Below, piece by piece: positions 10,204 through 22,500 of a stretch of DNA of 64,000 nt (within the stretch, counting starts at the first letter, position 1; each line of letters begins with the position of its first letter). The notes under the pieces were generated by a model. The model had not been told where the DNA came from and made no database searches. It saw nothing but the letters and a program-made list of their open reading frames with translations. Both the position numbers and the translations under genes were made by a program. Source of the DNA: Rhizaria sp. SCN 62-66 (Eukaryota; Rhizaria, unplaced); NCBI GenBank assembly GCA_001724265.1, contig MEDY01000050.1:42912-106911 (forward strand), given 5' to 3'.

Positions 10204-10968
10204 ATGCGCCAGTACGCCGGGTATGCCACTGCCTTCCTGCTGGGCGGCTTTGCGCTCGCTTACAAGATCGGCTACCGCGTTGCCACGCGCCGCAGCGAAG
10301 CCACAGTCTCGGCCGCGACGTCCCGCCTTCCGCGCCTGCTGACACCGGCCGAGTTCACGGCTGCGCTGGAGACCCTGCGGCACACGATCCGTCGCTGCGA
10401 TGACTTCCCCAAGCCGGGCGTTGTTTTCCGCGACTTCCTTCCCATCCTCGCTTCGCCGGCCATTTTCACCACGCTCATCTCCGCGCTCTACACCACGGCG
10501 ACGAACCGCTTCGATGCGCGCATTGATGCCGTTGTGGGGCTTGACGCGCGCGGCTTCCTGCTCGCGCCCGCGCTCGCGCAGGCCTACAACGTCCCCTGCC
10601 TCGTGATCCGCAAGTCTGGCAAACTCCCCGGCGAGGTCGTCACCTCAGCCTACGACAAGGAGTACGGCTCCGACGTGTTCGCGCTGCAGGTTGACGCCTG
10701 GCGCGAGGTTGTCGACAGCGTGTCCGCCGCCGCCAAGGCCGCGGGCGCGCAGAGCTCGGGTACCCCGCGCGTTCTCATCGTCGACGACGTGCTCGCGACC
10801 GGCGGGACGCTGACGGCCGCTATCGAACTGATCCGCAAAGTCGGCGGCCACGTCGCCGGGTGCATCTGCCCCGTCGGGATTACCGAGCTAGAGGGCGCGG
10901 AGCGCGTCAAGGAGGCCACTGAGGCGCCGGTCGAGGTGCTGCTTAAGTTCGACGACTCGATGGAGTAA
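10204..10968 (+). CDS. APRT: Adenine phosphoribosyltransferase with N-terminal membrane anchor
   Basis: 254 residues, single exon, ATG start. The enzyme makes AMP from adenine and PRPP (purine salvage). Visible features are DFPKPGVVFRD at about 67-77, GLDARGFLLAP at 112-122 (cf. GIEARGF in the family), the mobile-loop basic segment RKSGKLPGEV at 136-145, and the PRPP-binding loop VLIVDDVLATGGT at 190-202. All key positions are present, so it should be active. Unusually, about 50 residues precede the usual start, including a hydrophobic segment at 6-23 with a following basic stretch (VATRR). This predicts a signal-anchor or organelle membrane location, whereas typical APRT is cytosolic and about 180 residues long. 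Confidence 0.93.
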   Translation: MRQYAGYATAFLLGGFALAYKIGYRVATRRSEATVSAATSRLPRLLTPAEFTAALETLRHTIRRCDDFPKPGVVFRDFLPILASPAIFTTLISALYTTATNRFDARIDAVVGLDARGFLLAPALAQAYNVPCLVIRKSGKLPGEVVTSAYDKEYGSDVFALQVDAWREVVDSVSAAAKAAGAQSSGTPRVLIVDDVLATGGTLTAAIELIRKVGGHVAGCICPVGITELEGAERVKEATEAPVEVLLKFDDSME

Positions 10969-12316
10969 ATAGTACATTCCATTCAACAGGAAATACGTAC
11001 TCACCTTCATTTCTTAATTTAAGCCTTGTTTTGTGAGAGTCGATAAGTTAAGCCCTGCTTGTAGATAGTGTGTCATAGGACAAACACGAAAACACTGCGT
11101 GTGTCGCTGCATATAGGACTGCTTAGTATGTAACCAAGTTTTCCTTGTTGCTTAATTTGTTTGTTTACTCTCTTCTTGTTCTCAAATTGTTTAAGCGTAT
11201 ATTTAGTTAGAATTTTTCTGTAACATGTATTGTTATATTGTTATATTATTCTTATATTCTTATAATAATCCTTATTTCCGTTGGAGTTATACGTTCCATC
11301 CCGACTATAAAGCGCGCAAGATCACGATACGATGTACACACACAGTTGTTGCCACTTTTTGTGTTAACATTCGTGGGAGACATGATCAAGGACGCATCAC
11401 ATACACAAAAAAGCACTATTATGGATCATGAGTTAAATTACTACCCTTGTTATGAAAGCGAGTGGTGTTGTCATTGAAAGTAGTGCAAGGATGATAAAAT
11501 GCGAGAGAAACTGCGAGAGAAGGTGCTGTAGGTAGGAGTTTTACTGTTGTGTCAGATGCTGTTATCGTTTTCTCTGTTGGTGCGCAATTCAGGAAGCAGT
11601 CACAAAACTGCTCTTGAAACTAGTTTTAGTAAAGCACGCGTGAACAAAGCGAACTAAGCAAGCTTAAACAGATTAGCTTTACATAAGCTATGTCATATCA
11701 TATATCATATCATAACCAGATATTGGTGTGATGAAACACACCAGAAAATAAAATGCAAAATGAGACACGGGTGAAAATAGAACATGATTCGAGGAAAAAC
11801 AGTTGTAATTATGATGGCATCGGAGTATTGATCCTGTTTGTCTTTGAGTGTACAAGTAAAGAGTTTGTGTGATGTTCAAGAGGGAAGCCTTTTCAAGTGG
11901 GAAAATTCAAGGCATCGCTCACAGTCACAGACACACAAACGGAAAAAAGAAGCATGAGGCTATTTGCTATCACATATCAAACAAAGCCCACAGCAAAGAA
12001 ACAAATGAAAACTCAAAACTCATCGACAAATTGAAGAAAGACACATAGACTACGCATAACACAGTGCGCAGTGAAGCACAGTATGTTCACAACACACTGG
12101 GCACCAGTCACCTGCACTGTGGGTCGTTGTATAACCATGATAAGTGTTATCGTAGCAGAGGTGTCATAGCGGCAGATATTAAGCCACATGGAAGAAACAT
12201 AACAACAACAACGAATTGTTCTGCTCTTACCCTCAAGAGTGACAACTATGTCAACTCTCACACACACACTTGCGACTTACAAACTTATTTCCATCACCTA
12301 AGTACCCGGACACCGT
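10969..12316. other. Convergent intergenic, 1.35 kb, AT-rich
   Basis: Lies between the 3' ends of APRT and the armadillo-like gene. Base composition is AT-rich throughout, with only short random ORFs. No tRNA, rRNA or tandem array recognised. Confidence 0.45.
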
Positions 12317-15300
12317 TTACCGCATCTGATGGTGGTGGTGCAGCAAGTGGCCATTCCCCCCTTGCTGCTGCTGCTGCCTGTTCACGCCACCGCCGCCGTA
12401 GCCGCCGTGGCCGCCGCGGGCGAGCGCGATGGCGGCCTCCTGCAGACTGGCGACGTCGTCGGCCATTGCGTGCTGGTCCTCGCTCATCATCTGGCTCGGC
12501 GCGTCGGTCGGGGGCGCGCCGCCGATCTCGGTTGCCGCGTCCACCGCATTGGGCGCCAAAGGAGCAGCGCCCGCGACGCCGTCGACCTCGGAGTTGCCCT
12601 CGCTGCCGCTGCCGCTGAAGCCAGAGCCGGCCTCGGAGCGCGGGGCCACGCCGGGGCCCGAGGCGCGGGTGCTGCGCCCGCGGGTCTTGCTCGCGGCGCC
12701 GCCCTAAGTCAGGAACAAGAGGCGAAACACAGAAATAGTGAAAAAGCAATCAAATGAGATGAAGTAAGAAAAAACAGAGTCGGAATACAATTTAAAAGAA
12801 ATGAAACAAACGAATCATAAAATTGAAACGAGTGAAAATAAATATAAATGTTTTTTAAATCATATTTTTCTGTTTTGCGTACCTTTTGGCGGAAGCCCGC
12901 AAGGCCGAGCCCGAGGCCGATGCCGGAGCCGGTGGGTCCGCGCAGCGGTGACGCGGCGGCGGCGTCGGGGTCGAAGCGGTCGCCGCCCTCGCCGTAGTCC
13001 TCGTCCTCGTCCTCGGGCTCACGGTCGTCGTCATCGTCCTCGTCCTCCTCTTCGTCGTCGAGCGGGTGCCTGTGCCCGCCGCGGTGCTTGCGGCCGTGGC
13101 GCCCGCTGCCGCCGCCGTGGCTAGAGCTCACGCGCTCCTCGTCCTCGTCCTCGTCCGCCGCGGCCTCCGCCGCCGCCTCGAGGTATTCGGCGCCCGTCGT
13201 CGCGCTAACCACCGCACCGGGGGACCGCATCGACTCAGGGTCAGGGCTCTGGACCGCCACGTCGATGATCCGCACGCGGTTCCTGTTGTTACCGTTGCCG
13301 TTGCCATTGCCGTTGCCGCTGCCGCTGTGGCCGCCAGTCGCGCGCTTGGGGGCGAGCGCGGCGGCCACCGCGTCGTCAGTGCTGTGCGGGTGACCGTGAC
13401 GGCTACTGCTGCTGCCGTTGTTGTTGTGAGAAGGGGATTTGGTCATGGCGACTGAGAGACCTGCGATGCCGCGCTTCGCGGCCGCGGCGTTGGCTGCAGC
13501 GTTTGCGTTGGCGGCGGCGTCAGCGTCGGCCTCGGCACCGGCGCCGGCGTGCGCGTTGACGGTGGGTGCGGGGATCGAGGTCGAGGGCCGGGAACCGACG
13601 CTGATGCGGTGCGGCATCGCGGCGGCGGCGGCGGCGGCGTTGACGCTGATGACGCCGAACAGGTCCACGTCGTCCACCGTGACGGCAGTCAGTGCTGCGT
13701 GGTCGCCGTTGTCGTCAGCGAGGATGTCGCCGGCAAGGCTCTTGTCGACACCAACAGCAGCGCCGCTGCTGTGCGCCGCCGCGTCGCCGGCCGTGGCTGC
13801 GGAGCCGCCGCTGCGGCTGCGGTTATGGTTCCTGCCGCTGCCGCTGCTGCTGCTGCCCGCCGCCGAAGCCGTCGCCGCGGCGGTCGCTGTTGCGGTCGTC
13901 GCGGCCACAGGTACCGAGCCGGAGCCGGAGCCGGCGCTAGAGGCATCGCCAGCGCCAGCAGCGCCAGCGCCAGCGGCGGCGGCGGCGGCAGAGGCGGGGA
14001 CTGCGATGTGGCGGTCCGAGCCGACGGGGCTAGCGTCCGGCGACGGGGACGGCGAGATCGAGACGGCGGAGGCCGCGGCGACGGCGGCGGCGGCGGCCGT
14101 GGTAGTCGTGCGCCGCGACAGTGACGGCTGCGACGGCGGCTGCTGGTGCTGCTGGCCGCTGGCGACACTGCTGGCGCTGCTGGTGACGGCGTTGTTGTTG
14201 TTTGCGGCAGGGACGGAGCCGGCGGCGCTGATGATCGAGCCGTTGCGCGAGGCCGGTGCGACGCTGGCGGCCGCGGCGCCCGCGGCACCGGCGGCGAAGC
14301 CCGGGGCGGCTGCGGGGGCGACTGCGGCCTCGGAGCGGCTGCCGCGGCTGCTGGCGCGCTCGGCGGCGGTGCTGTGCAGCGGCGAGGCGTTGCCCGCGGT
14401 GCTCGTGTTTGCGTGCGTGCCGATGGCGTTGTTGTTAAGGTTGTTGAGGTTGAGCCCGTGCGCGTGTGTGTTGAAGCTCGAGTGTGAGATGTTGGACCCG
14501 GATCTCGGCATCGCGGCGCCAGAGGCCACGTCGCTCGCCACATTGTTGTGACTGTTGTTGTTGTTGTTGTTGTTGTTGTTGCCGTTCGCGTGGCCGTTGT
14601 GGTTGTTTGTGGTGACGAGCGACATGCCAGTCGTGCTGCCCGCGTAGTTGGCCACGCTGCCGTTGTTGACCGTGCTGCCGGCCACCGCAGGGGCGCGCGC
14701 AGTGGCGACCCCGAGGCTCACGCCCGCCGCGGCCGCCGCGGCCACGGCCGTCGCGCCGTTGATGAGCCGGTGTGGCCGCCCGCCCTCCTGCCCGTGCGCG
14801 CCCATGCCGCCGCCGCGGCCGCCACCGCCGCCACTGGCATCGGCGCCCGCGGGGTGGTCCGGGGCGTCGAACTGTCCGGAATAGCCGAAGCCGCCGTAGC
14901 CGAACGAATCCTCGTCGAGCGGCTCCAGCGCCGTGGCCGGAGCCACCCACTCGCTCGTGCTGCCTGCGTGCGCGCTCGACCGGCGCCGGTCGCGGCGCGC
15001 CGTGGAGCCCGCCGCCACGGTCACCGTGACGGGGGACCCCGCGGCGACGCCCGTGGTGTTAGCGGAGGAGCGGCGGCGCGCTGAGTCGAGGGCGGCGCTG
15101 TTGCTGCCGCCGTTGTTGTTGTTGTTGTTGCTACTGTCGGCGGGCTGCATGACCAGGAAGCCGCCGATGCGCGTGGGCCGCGACGACACGCTGTCGCGCT
15201 CACGGTCACTCTTGCTGTGGGCCGCAGCCGCGCTCGCGCTCGCGGTGTTAGCCCCGTGCGCGTGGCTGTCGCGGACGCTGGCGTCCTTGGTGGCGCCGCT

Positions 15301-18108
15301 GGCGACACTCGCGCGCTCACGGTCACCCGCGCGGTGCTCACGGTCACCCGTGCGCTCACGGTCACGGTCACTGCGGCGCTCACGGTCACCCGTGCGTTCA
15401 CGGTCACCCGTGCGCTCACGGTCACCCCGCGGCTCACGGTCACCACCGCGCTCACGGTCGCGGTCGCTGCGGTGCTCACGGTCCTTGCGGTGCTCACGGT
15501 CACCGCGCTCACGGTCGCTGCGGCCACTCTTGCGAGCAGAACTGCCACCGGCAGCGCTCGCGGCAGCGGCAGAGTCAGCGGCAGAGGCCTGGAGGGGCTT
15601 CGTGGGAGTACCAGACGCAGTCGCCTTGGTCTTGTCTCTGCTCTCGCCCTTGTCCCTGCTGCTTTTAACCTTCTCTTTGTCAGCAGCGGCAGCCGTGCTC
15701 GTGTTGCGCCCGCGCCCGCCGTTGTCGCCTCGGCTGCTCTCGCCGCCGCCGTCGACGGGCGTGGCGCCCGCCGCCGCGCCCGTGGCGCCCGTGGCCGCGG
15801 TGGCGCTGGCCGTGAGCGGGTACGGCGACAACCCACCCCGGTCGTCGATGCCGTCGTGCTCGCCCACCGTCGTCGCCGCCGACGCGCCGGAGTCGAGCTG
15901 GTCCTTGCTCACCGGGGACGCCTCGGCGCCAGTGTTGCCGTCGGCGGGCACGCCCGTAGCCGTCGCAGGGACCGGGGTGCCGTTGCCGTTGCCGGCGCCG
16001 CAGGACTGGTGGCGGTTGCTTCTGCTGTTGTTCAGAGTACCAGTCGCGGTCGCAGTGCCAGTCGCGGTCCCGGTCGCCGTCACGGGGGTCCCCGGCTTGT
16101 TGGGGGTCTCCGCCGCCGCGGCGGCCGCCTTGGCCGCGACGGCAGCCTTGGCGGCCTCAGCGGCGGCGACCTCGGCGGCGGCGGCGATGACGGCGGCCGT
16201 GAGCGCCGCGCCGCGCGCCGTGGGCTGCGCGTTGGGCGCCCGGATCGCGGCCACGCCGGCCGTCGGGTCGCCCTTCTCCTGAGCCTCGCGCCAGCGCTGT
16301 GTGGCCACGGCGGCCGTCAGGTCGTACCACTGCCCCGCGAGGTAGCGGTCAGGCGCGCGCACGAGCCCTGAGGCGACCATAATGGCAACGTTGGACAGCA
16401 GCCGGCGCGCGTAGGCGAGCACGACGTTGTTCTCCTTGTGGACCTCGATGGCGGCACGGACGAGCGCAATAACAGAGCCGTAGATGATGGGCTTGGTGCC
16501 CTCTGGCGGGTGCACGATGGGGATCATGCCGGGCAGCGTCGTCGTCACCACCACGGGCGCCGGCGGCGCGGGCATCTTGTGCGGCGCGTCCGCGGCGGCC
16601 GCAACAGCAGAGTGGGGCTTCGCAGAGGCGTTGACCGCGTTGGCGGTGTTGTTGTTCGCATCGCCGTTGACGCTGTCGACGCCGCCGTCGTCACCGCCGC
16701 CGCCAGCAGCGCCGCCGTGGGCGTCGGCGTGCATGTCGCGGTCAATGCGCGCCGGATCCAGCAGCGACTTGTCCTTGAGGTACCGCTCGAAGGTCTCGGG
16801 CACGCCCCCCGGTGCGGCGGGCCGCTGCGGGTCCCCGGGCTCGCAGTCGAAGTTGTCCAGATACTCGCGCGCGATCTCTGCGTCCACAGCGGCCTGATCC
16901 GCTGGGTCCCAAAGCCCCAGCGCGGCGCCGAGGGTCTTGCCGGCCAGCTCGGCGGCCTCGGCGGCCACGGCCGCGGCGGTTGCGGCCGCCGACTCGACCG
17001 CCGCGGCGGCCTCGTCGTGCAGTCTCTGCTGCTGGGCGGGGCTGGCCTGCGCGTCGGATTGACTGTGCTTCGCGCTCTTGTTGCCACTGCCGCTGCCACT
17101 GCCGCTGCCACTGCCGCTGCCGTTGCCGTTGGAGGCGAGCGTGTCGTCGATGTGCGTGTTGAGCAGGCGGCGCGTGCCGTGGCCGGCACTGTCGGCCGTG
17201 ATGGCCATGATTGACGCCAGCGCGGGCGTCGCGACGGCGGCGCACAGCAGGTGCTTGGCCAGCGTCGAGGCCAAGGTATCGAACACGCCGCCCTGGCCCA
17301 GGGGACCGATGGCGAGCAGCACCTGGTAGCTGGACTTGACCAGCTCGTTAGTGGGCTACAGCACGGTCGAGAAGGTGATGACGTCGCTGAGCAGCGCGGG
17401 CACGCCGGCGTCGACGGCCGCCGCGCGGTCTGCGTCGTTGGTGACGAGGTAGCGTACCAGGTCGCAGGCGTGCGTGGCGATCGACGCGTGCTCCTTGCCC
17501 TTGCACGCGCGTAGCGTGTCGCAGCAGATCGCGAACACCGGCTTGTGGCGCGTGATGGACATGGCCTTGGGCTCGCCGCGCGCGCAGCGTGTGACCTGGG
17601 AGATGGCCCGCAGCACCCACTCGCGCGCCTGCAGCGTGTGCACCGTGGCAAAGGCCGCCGTGAGCAGCGGCACCACGTCGGTGATCATCGCCGCGCGGTT
17701 CTGCTCCGTGCCGCCGTGCGACACGTTGACGATCGTGGTGCAGTAATGCCGAAGCATGTCATCCGAGAGCGCAGACACGTTGCGCAGCTCCTGCGTCGCC
17801 GTGGCGACTGACTGCGTGAAGGCTGCGATGCGGCGCGCGCGGCGCGTGTCGTGGCCGCAGTACGCCATCGAGTCCGAGTGCAGCGACGACGCGTCGCCTT
17901 GCTGGGTGCGCGTGATGGTGCGCAGAGGGCCGCCGAGCGGGGTCGAGTCGGGCTTGTAGTCGTCCCCCGCGCCGCCGCCGCGCGCGCCGCTGCCGCCGGC
18001 CGCGCCGTTCGCGCCGCGGGGGCGGGACTTGCCCCCGTTGCGCGCGCGCTGCTTGGTGTTGCCACCGGAGCTGCCCTTGCCGCCCGGAGTGCTGCCGCAA
18101 GCGCCCAT
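12317..18108 (-). CDS. N-acylated armadillo-like repeat protein with long disordered tail; in-frame TAG at codon 251
   Basis: Exons 18108-12883 and 12703-12317 (intron 179 bp, donor GTACGC, acceptor CTTAG) give 1,870 codons. The start MGACGSTPGG is a good N-myristoylation site with Cys4 as possible palmitoylation site, as in Vac8-type ARM proteins. Helical ARM-like segments run from about residue 85 to 280 and again around 400-490. The rest is low complexity: Ala/Gly/Ser/Asn, a DRER/GDRE repeat block, poly-Asn, acidic runs and a His-rich end. TAG at 17356-17358 interrupts the ARM region, but the frame before and after is the same and no ATG follows nearby, so I treat it as one gene. Alternatives are readthrough, a 42-nt mini-intron, a sequence error or a recent nonsense mutation. 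Confidence 0.62.
14553..14582 (-). repeat. TTG trinucleotide run (poly-Asn on coding strand)
   Basis: About ten consecutive TTG units on the plus strand, read as AAC codons on the minus strand in the armadillo-like gene, giving a run of nine or more Asn. Likely length-variable. Confidence 0.85.
15313..15525 (-). repeat. Degenerate tandem array encoding GDRER/SDRER units
   Basis: About 11 imperfect units of roughly 15-24 bp, each centred on CTCACGGTC on the plus strand. On the coding strand they give repeated GDRE, SDRE, HRKDRE and similar units, an alternating-charge tract like those of RS/RD-rich nuclear proteins. Seven units contain the exact 11-mer GCTCACGGTCA that is also dispersed through the window. 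Confidence 0.85.
17356..17358 (-). other. In-frame TAG within the armadillo-like gene
   Basis: Minus-strand context is CTG TAG CCC ACT AAC. Upstream residues end ITFSTVL and downstream coding resumes with PTNELVKSSYQVLLAIGPL, which reads as an ARM helix. It is the only in-frame stop inside an otherwise continuous gene in this window. No gene here ends in TAG. Confidence 0.8.
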
Positions 18109-19522
18109 GCTGTAGCTGTCGAGTCTGCTCTCTCGCTCTCTGTGGGCGCGCTCTGCTGACTGTGTTCTCTCTGGGGCTCGCTGGCGCTCTCGCTGTTCGC
18201 GCGCTAGTCGGGGTGCCGCGGGGGAAGAGTTACGCCGCGCTGCTGGGCTGCTGCTGAGCTGCTGCGGGGGGTGATGCTGGCACGCGGCGCCGAGTCAAAG
18301 GGGCCTCTCTCTAGGCTAAGTGGGCGCTTAAGGGGCGCGATGAGCTGGCGTGTGCGGGCCGGGGGCGGAGAGCGGCTGGGGGAACCGGACGGCGCGCGCG
18401 GGAGAGGGGCCGAGGCTGCCTCGGAGCGTGCGGAGAAGCGGCGCTCGCGGACGAAGGCACGGGCGGGGGAAACAAGGCACACGGGATTCGGAGGTTGCTG
18501 GGCCGTGCGTCTGTCCGAGCCGCGCTTAACGGAGAGAATTCAGAGGATAAAAGAGGCATGACAGTGAGATACAGGGTTAAAGAACATTAAGTGATTACAT
18601 GTAGCGGAAAAAAGGAGCAGCAGGTGCTAAGACTGCGGCTTGGGACGCATGCGGAAGGAGAGGTATCTGCTTTTCGCCGACCAGTGGAGCATGCATACGA
18701 CTTCGTTTAGCACGCCACCTGAACGCGTAATTCGCATTGCAGATGAAATTACGGAAGGCAACTACATATATTGTGACAGAGGCTATCTAAATTCACCGTC
18801 AAAATTTCGCCGAACGACGCCAATGCCAAGAAATGCACGGCCTAACGAATTCAACTCCATACCATCGCTCGACGCTGTGTGCAGACACCCCTCATAGTAA
18901 TCCTTTTACTCTCACTTGTGACTGACAGCCCAACTGCTCGCCAACCGACGACGTGTCGGCGATTCTTTGAGAGTGCAGTGGGCCTTTTTTTGTCCGATAA
19001 CAAGAACATTGCCGACTGTTTTGCGCTTTTTGCTATGCAATTTATATGATCCTTATTTTGTTTTTCTTGTAGTGCTTAGCATTCTGTGCCGGCAACATCC
19101 GAACCGTGGCCCACTCGACGGTCAAGCTCGCAATGCGTTGGTCCTCTCTCTCACTCGGTCTGTCCCCTTTCTTCCCCGCTTTTTACTAATGCCACTTATT
19201 TTTCGGACATCTCGAAGTTAGTTTACTTATCTCAGCGATTGGTTCACTGCTATCAAGCTTTTCCTGACGTCTATCGCGTCACCCCTCTCCTCCCAACGGG
19301 TGTCTCCGCGCAGCAACCGCCGCAGTCACTCGCCGCTGTTTCACGCTCAGGCCGCTGCCATAGCGATTGCAACACCTGCAGCGCGCTCTGCCTTTGCTTG
19401 GCACCTGCAGTCGTAGGGCCCTCGCGGCTACTCCTTGTTGTTTCGCGCGTCCAGCCCTACTACACTCTTGCGTCACGACATTCCATCACAAGCTCGCGAA
19501 CAGGCGTTTCTCTCACACAACA
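18109..19522. promoter_or_regulatory. Divergent promoter region, GC-rich proximal to the armadillo-like gene
   Basis: 1.4 kb between two divergent starts. The left ~430 bp (18109-18540) is GC-rich and purine/pyrimidine-skewed, likely 5' UTR or promoter of the minus gene. The rest is more mixed, ending in pyrimidine-rich sequence before the giant membrane protein. Small ORFs here look like chance. The frame of the downstream gene stays open upstream to 19367 without an ATG. Confidence 0.4.
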
Positions 19523-22500
19523 ATGACACTGCTGTCGTCATTGCGACAAATTCTGTCGGCTCCACTGCATTCACACTACACCAATATATGTAAACACGCC
19601 ACTACAATCCCTCACAACACAATCTCTAGCAACAGTACGGTTTCGTTGCGAGCCTCGCTCTCCAACGCACGCTCTCTGCTGCTGTTGCTCTGCATATTCG
19701 CGCTTGCCGCCTGTTGTCGCCACACTGCTGTGCACGCGGCGACCGAGATCCCGTGCTCAACGTACGCCGACCTGACATGCACCTTCACCGGCAACTTCAC
19801 CGTCGACGGACTCACGACGCTGGTCATCCCCGAGAAAGCCACGCAGGTCACCCTCAAGGGCGCCGTGTTTGCGCCCGATCCGGCCGCGTTCTTCCTCTCA
19901 ACAGCTCTGTATGGCGACTTTGATGGCGATGGTAACGGCGCAGCGACGTCGCCGCAGGTTCAGCTGACGACAACGACAGCGGCGCTCAACGTCACCGAGT
20001 CCTCGCTGATCAAGGCCACGGTGGTGCTGCTCAAGGCCATGCGCATCACCGTCGACAAGACCTCCAAGATCGTTACCGACGGCCTCGCTGCCACCGACAA
20101 GGACTCTCTCTCCTCTCGTCTCGGTGGTGGTGGCGGTGAGGTTACGCGTGCCAAGAACGGCGGCGGCGGCGGCCACGGCGGCTACGGCGGCGTCGGCGCC
20201 TCCTCCGCCGCTTACACCCACTCTAAGGGCCAGGCTCGGAGTACTTACGTTTCCCCCGATGCTGACGCGGTGGCCGCTTCCGCGGCCTCGACCCCCGGCT
20301 CGCCCCTGGGCTCCATGCGCCGCCCGTCCGCGACCGGCGGCGGCACCGGCGCCTGCATGACCCCGGACAGCCGCCGCGCGCCCGCCGGCGGCGCCGTCAC
20401 GCTGTGGACACTAGGCGGGCCGCTGCTGGTCGACGGTCAGGTCTCGGCCATGGGCGCCGTGGGCCCCGCCGTCGGCTGCGGCGGCGGCGCGGGCGGGACC
20501 GTGGTGCTGCGGGCCGGCCCCGAAACCGGCGAGTGCACGGGGATCGTCAACGGCGACGGGTCCGTGGCGGTCGACGGCGGGGCCGGCGTCGGCGGCGGCG
20601 GCGGCGGCAGCGGCGGCCGCGTCATCGTGTGCACCGGCAGCGAGATCTACTCGGTCAAGGTCTCCGCCAGCGGCGGCGAAACGTCCACCACCGTGCCAGA
20701 GACTGCGACAGCGACTATGACGGAGACAGAGAATCAGAGTGTCAGCGCCAACGCCAGTGCAACAGCGAGTGCGACTGCGGCTGCGCTGACTGAGAGCGGC
20801 TCGAACGCGGACGCGGAGGCCACCGTCTCCGAGAGCGGCGCTGCCGGCACGGTATTGTATGTGTTCCGTCTCACTGGCGTCAACACGCCGTATCTCTCGC
20901 TGTCAGTGCTTGGCGCACGCATGGGCGCGGTGACGGACATCTCCGACCTCATGCCGGTCAAAGTCAAGACTGCAATGAATAACAACAAGAATAAGAATAA
21001 CAACGACATTCATGACGACGGTCGTCGCAGTTTGACTGCGGAGACGGATGACTTGGACGTGGCCATCGTCGACTCGGTGGCACTCAACATGGCAACCCTG
21101 CTGCTGCCGGCGACCACGCAGCTACGCCAGGGCATCACTACCAACTCCGCGAAGATGTCGTTTGTTGACGCGAGCGAGCCTATTGTGATGACGCTTGGCG
21201 GCGCGATGAAGCTGTCGAAGTCCTCGGTGCTGTTGCTGCCGCGCGCGCCCTCAGTCTCGGTCTCGGCTTCGCAGCTCAATCTCGACTCGGTTTCGCTCGT
21301 GACCATCGCGGCGACGGCGACGATCGCGGTGGGCAGCGCCACCGTCACCGGCTCGATCATGGGCGTCGGCACACCGGGCAGCGCCGCGTGGGCAGCCACT
21401 GCGCTGACGCTGACCGTGGCCACGGGGCTGACGCTGACCAAGACGGCCGTGGTGAGCGCCGGCAAGGTGACCATCACCAGCGACGAGCTGGTTTCGATCA
21501 CGGGCTCTTCGGTCTCGGCGGCCTCGGCCACGCAGTCCACCGAGGCGTGCGCGCCCTTCTACGCCGTGCCCAATTGCACGCTCGCTGACAAGCAACCCAC
21601 GAGCTCCGCCCTCACGGCGACCACGGGTACTTACATCGGGAGCACTTACACTCGCGACGATGACCCGTCGCCGCTGGCCGACGCGCCCATGACGCTGCGT
21701 ATCACCGCTCCCACGATCAACCTCCTAGGCTCCTCGTACCTCTCCGCGGGCGGCATCTCGCTCTGCGCCACGGCGCTCTCTGTGGCGTCGTCCTCTCTCG
21801 TCTCGGCCGCAGGGCTAGGCTGCGGCGGCGGCTCCTCGGCCTGCCCGCCCGCGCTCGGCCCTGGCGGCGGCGGCTGCGGCGGCGCGGGCGGCGCGTCGCG
21901 CGCAGAGCCTGACCCCGAGATCTACACCCCCGGCGGCCCCGCCCGCTCGCTAGCGGGCACCGGGCTTGCCGCAGCCGTCGTCTTTGGCTCCGGCGGCGCG
22001 GCCTCGGGCTCTCCCACGGCTGTTGGCGGCATCGGCGGCGGCGTCGTCGCCGTCGCGGCGTACAAGCTTATCGTCGAGGGCACGGTCACTGCCGCCGGCG
22101 CCGACGCCGAGTTGGAGCAGGACGAGGGCGCTGCAGGCGGCGGGTCGGGTGGTACCGTGCACCTGCGCGCGCACGTGCTCGACGTCGAGGCCGGCCGCGT
22201 CACCGTCGCCGGCGGCAGAGGCTACGGCGGCGGCGGCGGCGGCGGCGGCGGCATTGTCACCATCGACTGGGTCGACGGCGTCAACAGCATCAATACCTCG
22301 CGCGAATACGGCGAGCCCCACATCTCGATGACCGGCGGCGACGCGGCTGAGTACGAGCCTGCAATGTATGCTTTCCTGTCCGCAAAGCTTTATAGCTCGG
22401 TTCTGCCCAGCGCTAAAGTTAAGGCCGAGAAGAACATCAGCTCTGTCGCTGAGTACGGCACCGCCGGAAAGTACTCTCACACCGACACCGACAACGACAG

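Noticed and set aside
12329-12757. 142-residue plus-strand ORF over the last exon of the armadillo-like gene
   Set aside because: Antisense shadow; the minus-strand exon has a matching acceptor and phase.
13439-14551. 370-residue plus-strand open frame opposite the armadillo-like gene
   Set aside because: Ala/Arg-rich shadow; the minus strand frame continues through to a supported splice site.
15313-15525. CRISPR-like array
   Set aside because: Units are variable in length, lack unique spacers, and translate as a GDRER protein repeat in a eukaryotic gene.
17320-17361. 42-nt mini-intron removing the in-frame TAG
   Set aside because: Kept only as an alternative: it is 3n with a branch-like word, but the donor lacks +5 G, it is GC-rich and far shorter than every other intron here, and it would delete a plausible ARM helix.
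18204-18561. Small ORFs on both strands upstream of the armadillo-like gene
   Set aside because: GC-rich promoter/5' UTR composition produces chance ORFs; no ordered or conserved-looking sequence.
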